From NCBI RefSeq assembly GCF_037975245.1, contig NC_092570.1, forward strand, positions 12,127,001 through 12,191,000: 64,000 bases of DNA, read 5' to 3'. The stretch comes from Apostichopus japonicus (taxonomy: Eukaryota; Echinodermata; Holothuroidea; Aspidochirotida; Stichopodidae). The notes below the pieces were generated by a model. That model made no database searches and was not told the origin of the DNA. It was given only the letters and a program-made list of their open reading frames with translations. Numbering within the stretch: position 1 is the first letter of the stretch; each line of letters opens with the position of its first letter. Made by a program: the position numbers and the translations under genes. Below are positions 1-10,722 of this stretch, one piece after another.

Positions 1-703
1 CTTAACATAGACATAAACTGAACAACATCATCGTCATCTTCATGATGATGATAATCATCGTCGTCGTCGTAATCGTCCTCGTAATCGTCGTCATCATCAT
101 CATCGTCATCATATTTTGTGATAGAAAAGCTAATGTTATAAAATTGGGTGAAATATCAGTGTTTGAGCAAACATTGTGTAAGATCAAGCCACTCAAGATT
201 GGATGTTATTCATTGATGCTCATTTCATTCCTTGCTGAAGGCAAATGCCCTTGTGTGATTATCTTTGTGAGATGCCTTAGCTTGTTAAATCTATTTCTAT
301 GAAAGTACACAGTGGTTCAACTTAATGACATTTTAAACATGATGCTGCAGAACAGGCTGTTAATCTGTAGAAAGAGATGATTCCATGCTAACATTTTACA
401 ACCAAGCATACCTGATCAGTCAGAATGGCTTATTTAGTCACCTTTCATTAAGGTTTAACATCTGAATGTGTTAAAGGGCTGGTATGGTGTAAATTACCCT
501 CATACATTGTGGAACCATAATGATAAATGATTATTTCTGTGGAGTCATGTCAGATGAATATGTAATGTACTATGTCTACATTTTGCAAAGCACTTTGATA
601 TCTACACACCATTTGCTTATCATAAAATTGTGACTGTCGTAGAGTTCATGATTATAACTGGATCTTTTGTTCGATGCCTCATATTTGTGTCTCTATTTTC
701 CAG
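1..703 (+). other. 3' part of the last POLD3 intron
   Basis: This non-coding stretch ends in a pyrimidine-rich acceptor (tctctattttccag, AG at 702-703) directly before the POLD3 terminal exon. The donor lies outside the window. Apart from the trinucleotide repeat at 25-112, I see nothing else in it; the short frames are not gene-like. Confidence 0.75.
25..112. repeat. Imperfect trinucleotide microsatellite (CAT/CGT)n
   Basis: About 88 bp of interrupted atc/gtc/gat triplets. It produces low-complexity frames on both strands (runs of Met/Thr or Ile/Val), which are not genes. It sits inside the POLD3 intron. Confidence 0.85.
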
Positions 704-924
704 TGACAGAGAAAGTTTTTGAGTATGAATCCGGTGAAGGCAGCGAGACTGAAGAGCAAGCACAACCATCAAAAGAGGAAAATTCTCCATCTGGAGATAA
801 AAAGGAAACTTCATTGAATAGTACTTCATCATCACCTTCCACTGACAAAGGCTCTAAGAAAGGCTCTCCCCCAAGTAGTGGCAGGAAGCAAACAGCTCTC
901 ACAAGCTTTTTCAAGAAGATGTAA
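704..924 (+). CDS. POLD3: POLD3 terminal exon (DNA polymerase delta subunit 3), 3' partial gene
   Basis: POLD3 (p66) is an accessory subunit of nuclear DNA polymerase delta. It helps tether the enzyme to PCNA during replication and repair. The exon opens after an acceptor at 702-703 with two bases completing a codon (most simply V), then reads TEKVFEYESGEGSETEEQ. This resembles the VTEKVYESES-type acidic segment near the C-terminus of vertebrate POLD3 as I remember it. A Ser/Lys/Glu-rich disordered stretch follows. The protein ends with KQTALTSFFKKM, a canonical PIP box (Q-x-x-L-x-x-F-F) two to three residues from the stop (TAA at 922-924), the same arrangement as in POLD3. Only about 73 residues are present; all upstream exons lie left of the window. 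The alternative is another replication protein with a C-terminal PIP box, but the acidic segment favours POLD3. Confidence 0.82.
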
Positions 925-1220
925 AGCCCTGTGAAAGCAACTCTGTTTAATACAAATACCTATCTTACTCCAAAAATGACCAACCAGTCTAAAAAATTAT
1001 CAAGTGACTCAAATGTTATTTATTGTAGTCTAGGACAACATATGAACAATGTCTTTGTAAAATTAACTACAAGGATGGACAAGAATACCAGTTTGAGGTG
1101 AATGAAGTTGGTAAGCTATTGAATTAATGATTCATTCATGTTGTGGCTGTTACGATTGTAAAGTAAGTTTGTACCAAAAAAATATATATATATAAGTCAT
1201 ATGTTGGTACTAGCAGAGCA
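925..1220 (+). other. Proximal 3' UTR of POLD3
   Basis: Sequence following the POLD3 stop. No AATAAA or ATTAAA is present here, so the transcript probably extends into or past the transposon at 1221-2178. Candidate AATAAA hexamers are at 1641-1646 (inside the element) and 2782-2787. The true end cannot be decided from sequence alone. Confidence 0.5.
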
Positions 1221-2178
1221 CAGTGGCGGACTGGCCACACAGATATTTGGGCAATGCTCGGTGGGCCGGTGGCTCGATTGGACTGTGGGCTGGGGCCCTG
1301 GTAAAAATTACAGCCCATTTTCACAGTAGTTAATAGAATACAGACGGGCTGTATATGTAAAATTATATTTTTAACTGTAGGAATCAGCTCATGAATTCAC
1401 CATGTTAGTTAGTCTGTTAGTTCGTAACAAAAGATCGTGCGATTGGCACCCGTCCGTGCTAATATTTTTACGACAAGATATACGGTGACCAATGCATTCT
1501 GACATATACATAGCATTGGCAGAGAATGCAGATTTTATTAATCTGCACCTCATACTCCAGAAAACGAATTAAAAAAAGGTAAAATCTTATTAGATTATTT
1601 GGATATCACTCAGTAGCTAAATCCTGAGAGATTATGTATGAATAAAAATGACCCACATACAGTAGGGTGTTTGTACAATGACACAAGAACATCTTGAGGG
1701 GTACATGTTGATGTCTGTGGAATAGAGGATCTTGGCCAAACTTGAAACTAATAATATCATTGATGGTGTGGACGCCAGAAGCAGCGAACTGCGTAGGCTC
1801 CTACTCTCGTAGACATGACATGTGCTCGTGTTATTGAACATATGTTTTAGTGGATTTTTATTTAGGTTTTTTTCAAGCGAGTTGTCACAAAATGCTTGAA
1901 AAACTAAATTAAATCCAGTCTAAAACATATATATTTTTGTTTATTTTTTTTTTTCAGTTTAATCAAGTGTTGCTTCTGGCAAATTATTTTGGGTCTTTTT
2001 GAAAGGATTATTGTAACCTACAAAATTGAGAAATATAGAACCATTTTGCATCTAGGCATTTTAACTTCAAAAAATCTCAATGGGGAGGGGAACAATTAGA
2101 CCCCTTCCCCAATAATGAATAATGGGCTGGTCTTGGTGAAAAATGCCCGGGCCGGTTTTAAGACCCAGTCCGCCCCTG
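1221..2178. mobile_element. Non-autonomous hAT-like DNA element
   Basis: The left end reads CAGTGGCGGACTGGCC. The right end, reverse complemented, reads CAGGGGCGGACTGGGTC, so about 17-bp terminal inverted repeats bound a 958-bp element. CAGNGGCG termini are typical of hAT-superfamily MITEs. The flanks (GCAGAGCA left, ACAGAGAG right) share only an offset CAGAG, so the target duplication is decayed or I have misplaced an end by a base. There is no transposase frame; the interior is A+T-rich with a G+C-rich left part. Its position makes it a likely part of the POLD3 3' UTR. Confidence 0.65.
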
Positions 2179-3695
2179 ACAGAGAGGATAAAGGATACCC
2201 CTTCACATGCCCTTTTCCCTTCTCCATCTCGAAGTGTCATTTGGTCCTACTATGTGCATTATCTAAAGTCCTTGTTACCTGCTTTCGTGATTAGATTTGC
2301 CCAGATAAGCAAGGGGATAGAGGACACACCCACATTCATTCTCCTCTTTACCCCTCCCCATCACCAAGTAAATGTCCTTTTTCATTGCACAAAGTCTTGC
2401 CTTGTGCCCTTGTTTTTGTCTTTGGTTAGCCAATGATATATTACAGTTCACTAGCATATCTTAAGTTCAGTACAAGTAGAGGTCTCATTGCATTTTTGTT
2501 ATATTTGATAAGAATTCAATGGTTTTGGCATTCTTGTACAGTTTTAACATTTGTACCCCTTCCTCAGTGTTGTGTGCCTCTCCCATCTTATATTCTATAA
2601 CAGAATATTTTGTACCATAGATCTGGTTTGAATTTAGCAATTAAGGTAGGCAAGTGCACTACCTTCATTTCACAGAAGTTATCATTTATGTGTATTACAA
2701 ACATTGATTTGCTTGGTTGGAGAAAGTATTTCAAGGTATTTCAGAGGTTCAGTCTCAGTTTTCAAGTCAGACATCTGTGTTAATAAAAATACTATTGGTG
2801 TGGCCACAAGGCAGATTTTTAATTTCTTGCCTGTCAGTTATAAATAAGCAGTTTTGAAGAGTGAGAATTAAATATGTTTGTTCACTCTCTAGTTTCATTG
2901 AACTACAGAACCATGGTACACACACAAAATCTAACTAAGAAGAAGTCTGGTATAACTCATGGGATTGCAGTTTGACTGTATTATGACCATATATTCTCAG
3001 CTAGATCTTTTATGACAGAAACTAAATGTGTATAAATATCTGTTAATGTGAAATAGGCAAGACAAAATATTGTAAGCACCAACAGCTCCTTGAATTAATT
3101 CATTATTGTCTTTAGCATTCCTGATTTACAGGAGGTTAATGGTGTTTGAAATACAGGGATGTAATGTTTTAATGCTTCGTACTTCTCATTCTGTTCAGTT
3201 CAACCTAGTGATTTAAATATACTGCCCTCTACTATTCCCAACTTTGCATCACAATTTGTTGTTGTCAAGGTTACTATTATGGTTTTTGTTAATTTCTATA
3301 ATCTTTTGAAACTTTATTGGAGGTATTTTTTTCCCTCACACTTGGGTTTTCTTTGGATTTCAACATTTTTGCCTCTAATGGATGTAAAATGTGTAGAATG
3401 CTCCTTTTGAAGTTTTAGCAATATTCCATCCAAATTTTAGCCTGTTGAAAATTGTATATCCTCCATGTTATTCCTAAGATTGCAAAGAATGATGTAGTTT
3501 AGTGATGACAAATGAGTGGCAATTGAGTAACATGAATGACCATTACTTTATCCTTTTATAGTGGGAACAGTTTATTATTACTTCAGCTCATCTGTTCATG
3601 CCAAGTTATAAATGTTTCACAATGAGATTCAATGATATTCTCACCATGAACCAAGGGCTGTTATGTCCAGTAACTAGTAAAATAAGGGCATGAGT
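2179..3695 (+). other. A+T-rich non-coding stretch, possible distal POLD3 3' UTR
   Basis: No gene-like frame and no repeat recognised. AATAAA at 2782-2787 is the first poly(A) signal candidate outside the transposon. Confidence 0.4.
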
Positions 3696-4090
3696 GTGTG
3701 TGAGACACCTTGTTGTACACACGATATCTCAAAAAGGGAAGCCTGGATAAATCTAATATTTCGTGTTGGAGTACCATTTACATTTAGTAGAAGAAGCCTA
3801 TTGTTTTAGAGGAGGTCATTGGGCAAATTGTGTAAACCTTGTCAAGCACGATATCTCAAGAAGGGAAGCTTGGACTTATCTCATATTCCGTGTGTAGGAG
3901 TACCACATTGCATAGAAGAAGTCCATTGTTTTAAAAGGTCATCAGGGGTCAAATTGTGAAAACCTTGTTAACACGACATCTCAAGATGGAAGCTTGGACC
4001 AATATCATATTTAGTATGTAGTTGTGACACGTTAGGTGCAAGAAGTTGTTTTATGGAAGTCACCAGAGGTCAAATTGTGGAAACTTTCTT
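3696..4090. repeat. Three degenerate ~125-130 bp tandem units
   Basis: Units begin with cacgatatctcaa-like sequence and continue through gggaagcttgga, a 'gtaggagtacca' block, 'agaagtccattgtttta' and a 'ggtcatcaggggtcaaattg' block (near 3720, 3846 and 3966). The third unit is also the start of the left arm of the foldback structure. The blocks at 3936-3951 contain AGGTCA and GGGTCA spaced by four bases. Confidence 0.6.
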
Positions 4091-5515
4091 TCATAATCTA
4101 CCGTATCTCCAACCGACCAGACAATTAGATAACGTGTGTTACACCTCATAAGAATGGGGGGGGGGGGGGGGTTGTTGGAAATTAGCTTATGGGCATCCGT
4201 AGATAGTATCAGAGAAGTCGCCCATTGCCTTAACTGTGTCGCTATTTACAAACGACACTGCATACATGTGAATAAAGGTGCTTGTACATAATTGGGTTCG
4301 TAAACACAAAAACCTGAAGCGAAAAATGTTTCGTGTCAGAATACCAATACACTTAACGTGGCTTAAGATCTCCAGAATTATTTTTTAATGCATTTCCTAC
4401 ATGCCATGAGTCATAATTCGCAAAATATAGAACAATTTAAGCAGTTCTGAGTCAAATTTGCTGCTAGGTTTTTTGCAAAGGTTTTCACTCGACACCACTT
4501 CCGAGTGGAAGAAAGATGCTCCTTCAACCTGAGATTTCCATTGCGTAAAAGATCGCTTTGATTTAGGCAGTATCTTCCAAAAGCTCCTAGCAGCAACAAC
4601 AGCAAACTTGTCTCAAAACTCCTTAATTGTTGTATATTTTGCAAATTATGACTGATAAGAAATAATTTAGGAGATGTTTTGCCATCTTAAGTGTAGGCCT
4701 ATTGGTATTCTAACTGTTTTTTCCACGTTGTTGTGTCAACGAACCCAACTTTACCCTACCGTTGCTGGCCTAGACTACATAAAATTACCAATAGGCCTAG
4801 CCAGGTTTGTTCGAGTTGTCCCATAATCACCAACGTGACGAAAGAAGAAAGTTACATTCAAGGCCTAGCTATGTCGAAACTGGTGGACTACATAACTTTA
4901 GATCAACAGCCGATCCAGACGTAGCACGTACGTGAACTTACTCACTGCCAAACTAAGACCGTTTTACACAATTAATTCGAATTGAGTATGGTCATAGTCA
5001 AAATATAACTATAGGCAACAGTTAAGTTTCGTAACCTGCGCCTGGTCAATTCCCCAACAAAAACTACATCCAAACCTAGTTTTATTTTTTATTTGGCAGT
5101 GAATCTCGACATTTGCGAAATTACGACGGAAAACTTCCAATAGCACCGCTGTATATACAACTGAATACACCTTTTTGCAAGTAATGTATCAGCGAAAGTA
5201 GGCACCTTATCGACGTGCTGAGATTTATGAGAATTCGTACGTGATTTTTTTTCTACGGAAGCCCATAAGGTAATTTCCAAATGCCAACAGCTGCCTATTC
5301 TTATGAGGTGTAACGCACGTGTTAATTACTAGGCTTGTCGGTGGGAGATACGGTAGATTAAGAAGCAAGGTTTCCACAGTATGGCCTCTGGTGACTCCAA
5401 ATAACCTTTGACCTCTATAAAAACAATATGCTTCCTATACTAAACGTGTCACAACCACACACTAACTATGAGATTGGTGCAAGCTTCCCTCTTCAGATAT
5501 CTGAAATAGAATTTA
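3966..5515. mobile_element. Foldback structure with long imperfect inverted arms
   Basis: The left arm (about 3966-4466) and right arm (about 4588-5515) are inverted copies. Outer segments match: left acgttaggtgcaagaag-type sequence with 'aatctaccgtatctcc' near 4097, right inverted 'ggagatacggtagatt' near 5344. 'ttggaaatta.cttatgggc' near 4175 pairs with its complement near 5268. Inner segments match too: 'gaataccaata' near 4340 against 4700-4715, and 'cataattcgcaaaatat' near 4411 against 'atattttgcaaattatg' near 4634. The loop is about 4467-4587. The right arm is longer, so it carries insertions, mainly between about 4760 and 5260. No coding frame is evident. The layout recalls foldback elements known from sea urchins (TU type), but class membership is inference. 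Confidence 0.6.
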
Positions 5516-5655
5516 AGATATCTCGAATTCAATTTCAGATATCTCGAATTGAATTTCAGATATCTGAAATAGAATTTCAGATATCTCGAATTCAATTTCG
5601 GATATCTCGAATTCAATTTCAGATATCTCGAATTCAATTACAGATATCTGAAATT
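5490..5655. repeat. 21-bp tandem array with palindromic cores
   Basis: GATATC occurs at 5496, 5517, 5538, 5559, 5580, 5601, 5622 and 5643: eight copies at exactly 21-bp intervals. Cores alternate between cagatatctgaaat and cagatatctcgaatt, often followed by gaattc. Because 21 is a multiple of three and the unit is nearly palindromic, frames stay open on both strands; these are artefacts. The array abuts the outer end of the right foldback arm. Confidence 0.9.
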
Positions 5656-5944
5656 TCCCGATTAAATGTTAAAATGGCTGAAAGTGTCACACCACAAAGT
5701 AATTAATGACTGTTTAAGTGTGTTTTTATTATTATTTATTAACCTGAAATGTCAATGGTCATCAGGTCAAATTTTCAAATGTACAAATTGGGCAATAAAT
5801 AATGAAAATTTCCTCATAAAGGTGAAAAAGTCGTTTATTTCAAGATAAGGAGTGGACGTTTCAAACAAAATATCTCTAAATTTCGAAATACAACTTCGAC
5901 ATTTGCCAAAGAAATTTCAAAATTGCGAGGAAGAAGGCCAAGAT

Positions 5945-8224
5945 TACAACAAGAGCCCAAGGGCACTGTGGTTCCTTGCTTGGGGTATATGAAAATACAC
6001 ATAATATTATCAAGCAAGATTGGGCTCAAATAGTCCAAGTAATTGTGGTCCTACTGTACATGTTCCCATAAAGTAACCAACACTATAGCCAACACTTTTG
6101 TGATCACAAAATGTGATCGGATTTTTGATCAAAAGGCACTTTTGAGATCTAAATATGGCGTCGAAAATGTAAGAAATATAAGAGACCTACAAGCGTGTCA
6201 ACATATATGATAACATTGGTGACCTCAGATGACATGACCTTTAAGTTTCAAAATGTTCCACCACCCCATTCACAACTTGTCCCAAAATATCAACCATGTT
6301 GCACCTTGGCATTGAGATTTAATTGCATTAAATGTCTAAAAATTAACTTTGAACTTGTATACATAACTTCACACACAAAGGTCACCCCAAGGTCAACCAA
6401 TTGACATTTTTGATCGGTGAGACCTAAATAAAGAGCATGACTGTAAAAATTCAAACATTTTTTCTTTACCCATTTTCTCCCCCCAAAATACTACTCAAAT
6501 TTTAACATTAGCTGACCTTTGGTGACCTTGTATCACATGACCATTAAGTTTGAAAATATTCCCTTATACCATTTGCAACTACTCCAAAAATATCAACCTT
6601 GTCACACCTTGGAACTGGGAGTTATTGCATTAAATGTCTGAAAATTAACTTTGACCTCATATAACTTAGCACACGAAGGTCACACGAGGGTCAACCCATT
6701 GACATTTATGATCAGAAAGTACCTTTAACATCTGAAAATAGCATCGAAACTGTAAAAATCCACAAACCACGGAAAGGTCACCAGAGGTCAAATTGAGGTC
6801 AAGGGTCACCCAGATGCGGGTCGACAATTGGATTACATTGAAACAACTCCCAACCCTAACGGACAATTTGTTCTCAAGTTATCGCAAAAATATTAGTTTT
6901 TTATCATTAATTGACCTTTGGTGACCTCGGATCACATGACCGTTAAGTTTGAAAATATTCCCCTATACCATTTGCAACTTGTCTCAAAATATCAACTGTG
7001 TAACACCTTGGCACTGGGAGTTATTACACTAAATGTCTGAAAATTAACTTTGACCTCATATAACTTAACATACAAAGGTCACCTTGGGTCAACTTATTGA
7101 CATTTTTGATTGATGAGACCTAAATAGAGCATCAAACTATACAAATTCAAACATTTTTTTCTTTGCCCATTTTCTACCCCCAAAATACTAGTTTTTTAAC
7201 ATTAATTGACCTTTGGTGACCTCGGATCACATGACCGTTAAGTTTGAAAATATTCCCCTATACCATTTGCAACTTGTTAAAAAATATCAACCATGTCACA
7301 CCTTGGAACTGGGAGTTGTTGCATTAAATGTCTGAAAATTAACTTTGACCTCGTATAACTTCGCACACGAAGGTCACACGGGTGTCAACCAATTGACATT
7401 TTTGATCGGAAGGTACCTTTGATATCCAAATCTAGCATCAAAACCTAACATTTTCTTTTTTGCTCGTTTCCTCCCAAAATAAGCACATTTTTTCTAATGT
7501 GACCTTTGACCTTGGTTTCAGATGTAGTTTAATCTCCTGATTCCAAAAAACAAAACGACAAGTCTGTACAACCATCCTAACTCCGACCGAAAAACTTTGA
7601 CCTCATATAACTTCGCACATAAAGGTCACACGGGGTCAACCTATTGACAATTATGATCAGAAGGTACCTTTCACATCTGAAAATAGCATCAAAACTGTAA
7701 AAATCCTCAAAAACGTGTAAAGGTCACCAGAGGTCAAATTGAGGTCAAGGGTCACCCAGATGCGGGTCGACAATTGGATAACATTGAAGCAACTCCCAAC
7801 CCTAACAGACATTTCGTTCTCAAGTTATCGCAAAAATACTAGTTTTTTATCATTAATTGACCTTTGTTGACCTTGGATCACATTACCGTTATGTTTGGAA
7901 ACGATCCCTTACCCCATTCACAACTACTCCCAAAATATCAACCATGTCGGACCCTGTCAATGGGAGTTATTGCTGTTTTTAATATATTGGTTTTTGGCAT
8001 CTAACTGACCTTTGGTGACCTTTGCGGGCACCAAAAAAAATAGGGGTCTTCCTCTTACTATGGGCTATCCACCCAACAAGTTTGGTCATGATACATCATT
8101 TCCTTATTGAGATATCGTGTACACAAGCCAAGCGTCACATACACACACACACACACACACATACACACACACACACGCCAAGTTGAACGCATAGGTTCCT
8201 TGCTTTGCAAAAAGCAAGGAACCA
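5945..8224. repeat. Complex degenerate repeat block rich in AGGTCA/TGACCT direct repeats
   Basis: Units built around 'tgacctttggtgacct' recur at 6513, 6912, 7207, 7858 (one base changed) and 8006. They are followed by 'atcacatgacc.ttaagttt', 'ccatttgcaactt.t' and 'aactgggagttattgcatt'. A second unit type (about 6660-6850) recurs at about 7600-7800 with near identity, including 'aggtcaccagaggtcaaatt'. The block starts near a 'ggttccttgcttgggg' motif (5972) and ends in a short palindrome, ggttccttgcttt / aaagcaaggaacc (8195-8223). No coding capacity seen. It is probably an expanded repeat family; units of the same type occur at 3696-4090 and 18690-19540. Confidence 0.7.
8140..8178. repeat. (AC)n microsatellite
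   Basis: Roughly 18 AC dinucleotides with one 'at' interruption near 8160. Confidence 0.9.
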
Positions 8225-10722
8225 AAAATTCAAAATGTCAGGAAAACTTGCCAAAGTAGTCGAAATTTTCAGACCAAACAGCCTAAGGTTAAGAAAATGT
8301 CTAAAAAAAAAATCTACTTCTTATATACCGAAAAAGTTGGAGGAAAATTTTAGCAAATATTTGGCCGAAGTTTGAGTTAATAGTTGAAACTTTGATACCA
8401 AATGGCTGAATAACGTTTAGTACGAAATCGACATTTCTAGGAAGTAGTTGAAATCTGAAAATGAAAATAAAAAGCCAAACATTCGAAACGAATTGGTCCC
8501 GAAGTTTCCAACGGTCCATTTCGCCCACTGTAGCATTGACAAACCTCAAAATCGTCTGGAAAATACCCCGAATTGCACCCGTCCCCCCCCCCCCCTCGCC
8601 CCTTACTCTGTGATAGCTTCCTATCACTGCTTTAAAGTATTGGGACCCCACTGGACCAAGTGAGTGATAACTGGACCAAACCAAAATCACTAAAAGATAG
8701 GTATATAGGCCTTTAACAGTGTTGTACGGAACAGTCCTAACGGAAGAAACTTTGCACAAATTATCTTTCCATATATATATATATATGTTTCAGGTTTGGA
8801 AAGTTCATCCCTTTGTTTTAAATATCACATGTTTGCGATGTAAGAGTCTCTGAGTAATTGTCCTTACTTCATATACATCTGTTGACTTTTCCTATAGAGG
8901 ACAGTTTGACTATTTACTTGACAGAACAGTATATGCGGCTATTTTTTGTATTAATATGTAGAGAATTTTGTGAGTAATATGATGATATGCATATGAGGGT
9001 GACGGTCGAAAATTTCTTATCACAAACAGCCAAAATTTGGTAAAAATATGAAACAATGTGAGATATTTACCTAGTATTGCTAATATATCAGAATTACCGG
9101 TAGTAATTTTGTAAAATTACCTTAATTTTGGAAGACCAAACTGGGGAGTGGGCAATCGCTCTACTGAGGGACACGCATATCTGAGGAAGCACAGCTCACC
9201 GCCCCACCCCCAGTTATTATGTTAACAATGGCCCTGACCTATATCTTCGCTGGTTACGTCACCGTACTGTATGAACATATAAACGTCGTTTCCTCTATAT
9301 GTTGAAGTCACTCACCCTGTAGCTCGCATATCGTGATGTAGCCTAATAAAGTAATTATAGACTTACACGATTAACCTTTAGTAGAAGATTGATTTGTTCT
9401 CAGCTGGCATTGGCTCCTCGCTGTTGGTAGGAGGGCAAGTTTGCGTGCCACCTAAGAACAGGTATACTCCAAAAAGAGACAAATACATACATCTTCATAA
9501 ATTTGATGACAGATGAGGTATAAATAAACAGCCGGTGATAATAATGTAGGTAGTCATTCAACCGTTGTTACAGCAAAGGAGTGAAACAATATCTTAACTA
9601 TTCTATACATTGTTTTCTCCGAACTTGTGAATTCCCGCCAGTTTAATTTCATGATTGCCATGTCAAATGTAGGGTAAAGGCGGATGAAAGAAAGTCACGT
9701 ATACGAACGACAACATATCTGTAAACTTTAAAGGACAACCCACGTTTAGTTGAAAGAACAATAGCCTAATTGAAATGTCTATTTCTTTATTGCATTAAAA
9801 TGTGAAGTTTCGACTTGTCAGCTGCTCATATTTATTCTATTGACTAAATTTATTCCAAAAAGAATAAATAATAAAGAAAAAAAGGTTACATATGACCGCT
9901 TTACACTTCCCAAACGATTAGTTAAAATAACTAATGTATTAGCAAGTCACTACAGTCTATCGGATTTTCAGGTCACGGTTTGTACGTAGTGTTTACTAGT
10001 ATCATAGCCCTTAACTTAATGTACGATACCATTTGCCCAAATGTACTAATACTATATTAGGAGTATAAGTAAAGCTTGGTCACAGAAGATATTTTCAACA
10101 CATCTGGCATCGGCAACGACCCTGCAGTGCTTGCATTGTGGTTTACACATATATTTCAACAGCTTTAAAAATCAGAAGAGAAAACGGACGCGGGTGATGG
10201 AAATCTTCGTTATTAGTGCACTTTTGCATCGCATATTTCTTTTCTAAGCTTGAACCATTGAGTTGTCCTTTAACTATTTTGATGTTTTACTTAGTGTAAA
10301 GCTCAGTGGATGTTATTACCCCACAGTGGGAATTATTTTATACAATAAAGCCTTAATTTAACTTGCATGAAATCAGTAGAAGATTACAAGTACGGCCTAC
10401 AGATACGGCGCCGTAACAGTTGGTGGTGTCGTTGCACTAATATGGTTCGTCTAACACCGGTAAATGAATCTATCACTCTGCTTCTAGTGTACTTCATATA
10501 CCTTCGTGTTACACTTAGCATATTCCATGTACTTACTATGACTTATAAACATTTTATAGGCCTTTTCTCCTGTGTATGCAACAGGTGTGACAAAGCTATG
10601 GAAGGAAACCTCAGTGTATGCTAAAATTCCACTATCCCACCTATTCCACTATTTTAGAACGTTCCCCTAAAATCCACCCCATTGTGCCATCTTCACCCCG
10701 CTCTGTAACAGGTGTAGGCATG
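8225..10722. other. Intergenic sequence without recognised genes
   Basis: A+T-rich DNA with one C homopolymer near 8581-8594. The longest frame is 152 residues on the - strand (8301-8759). It overlaps the C run, has no recognisable domain and no splice context, so I do not call it a gene. Confidence 0.5.

Noticed and set aside
8301-8759. 152-aa - strand frame
   Set aside because: Spans a C homopolymer, has no recognised domain, and a degenerate repeat-like flank explains the open frame.
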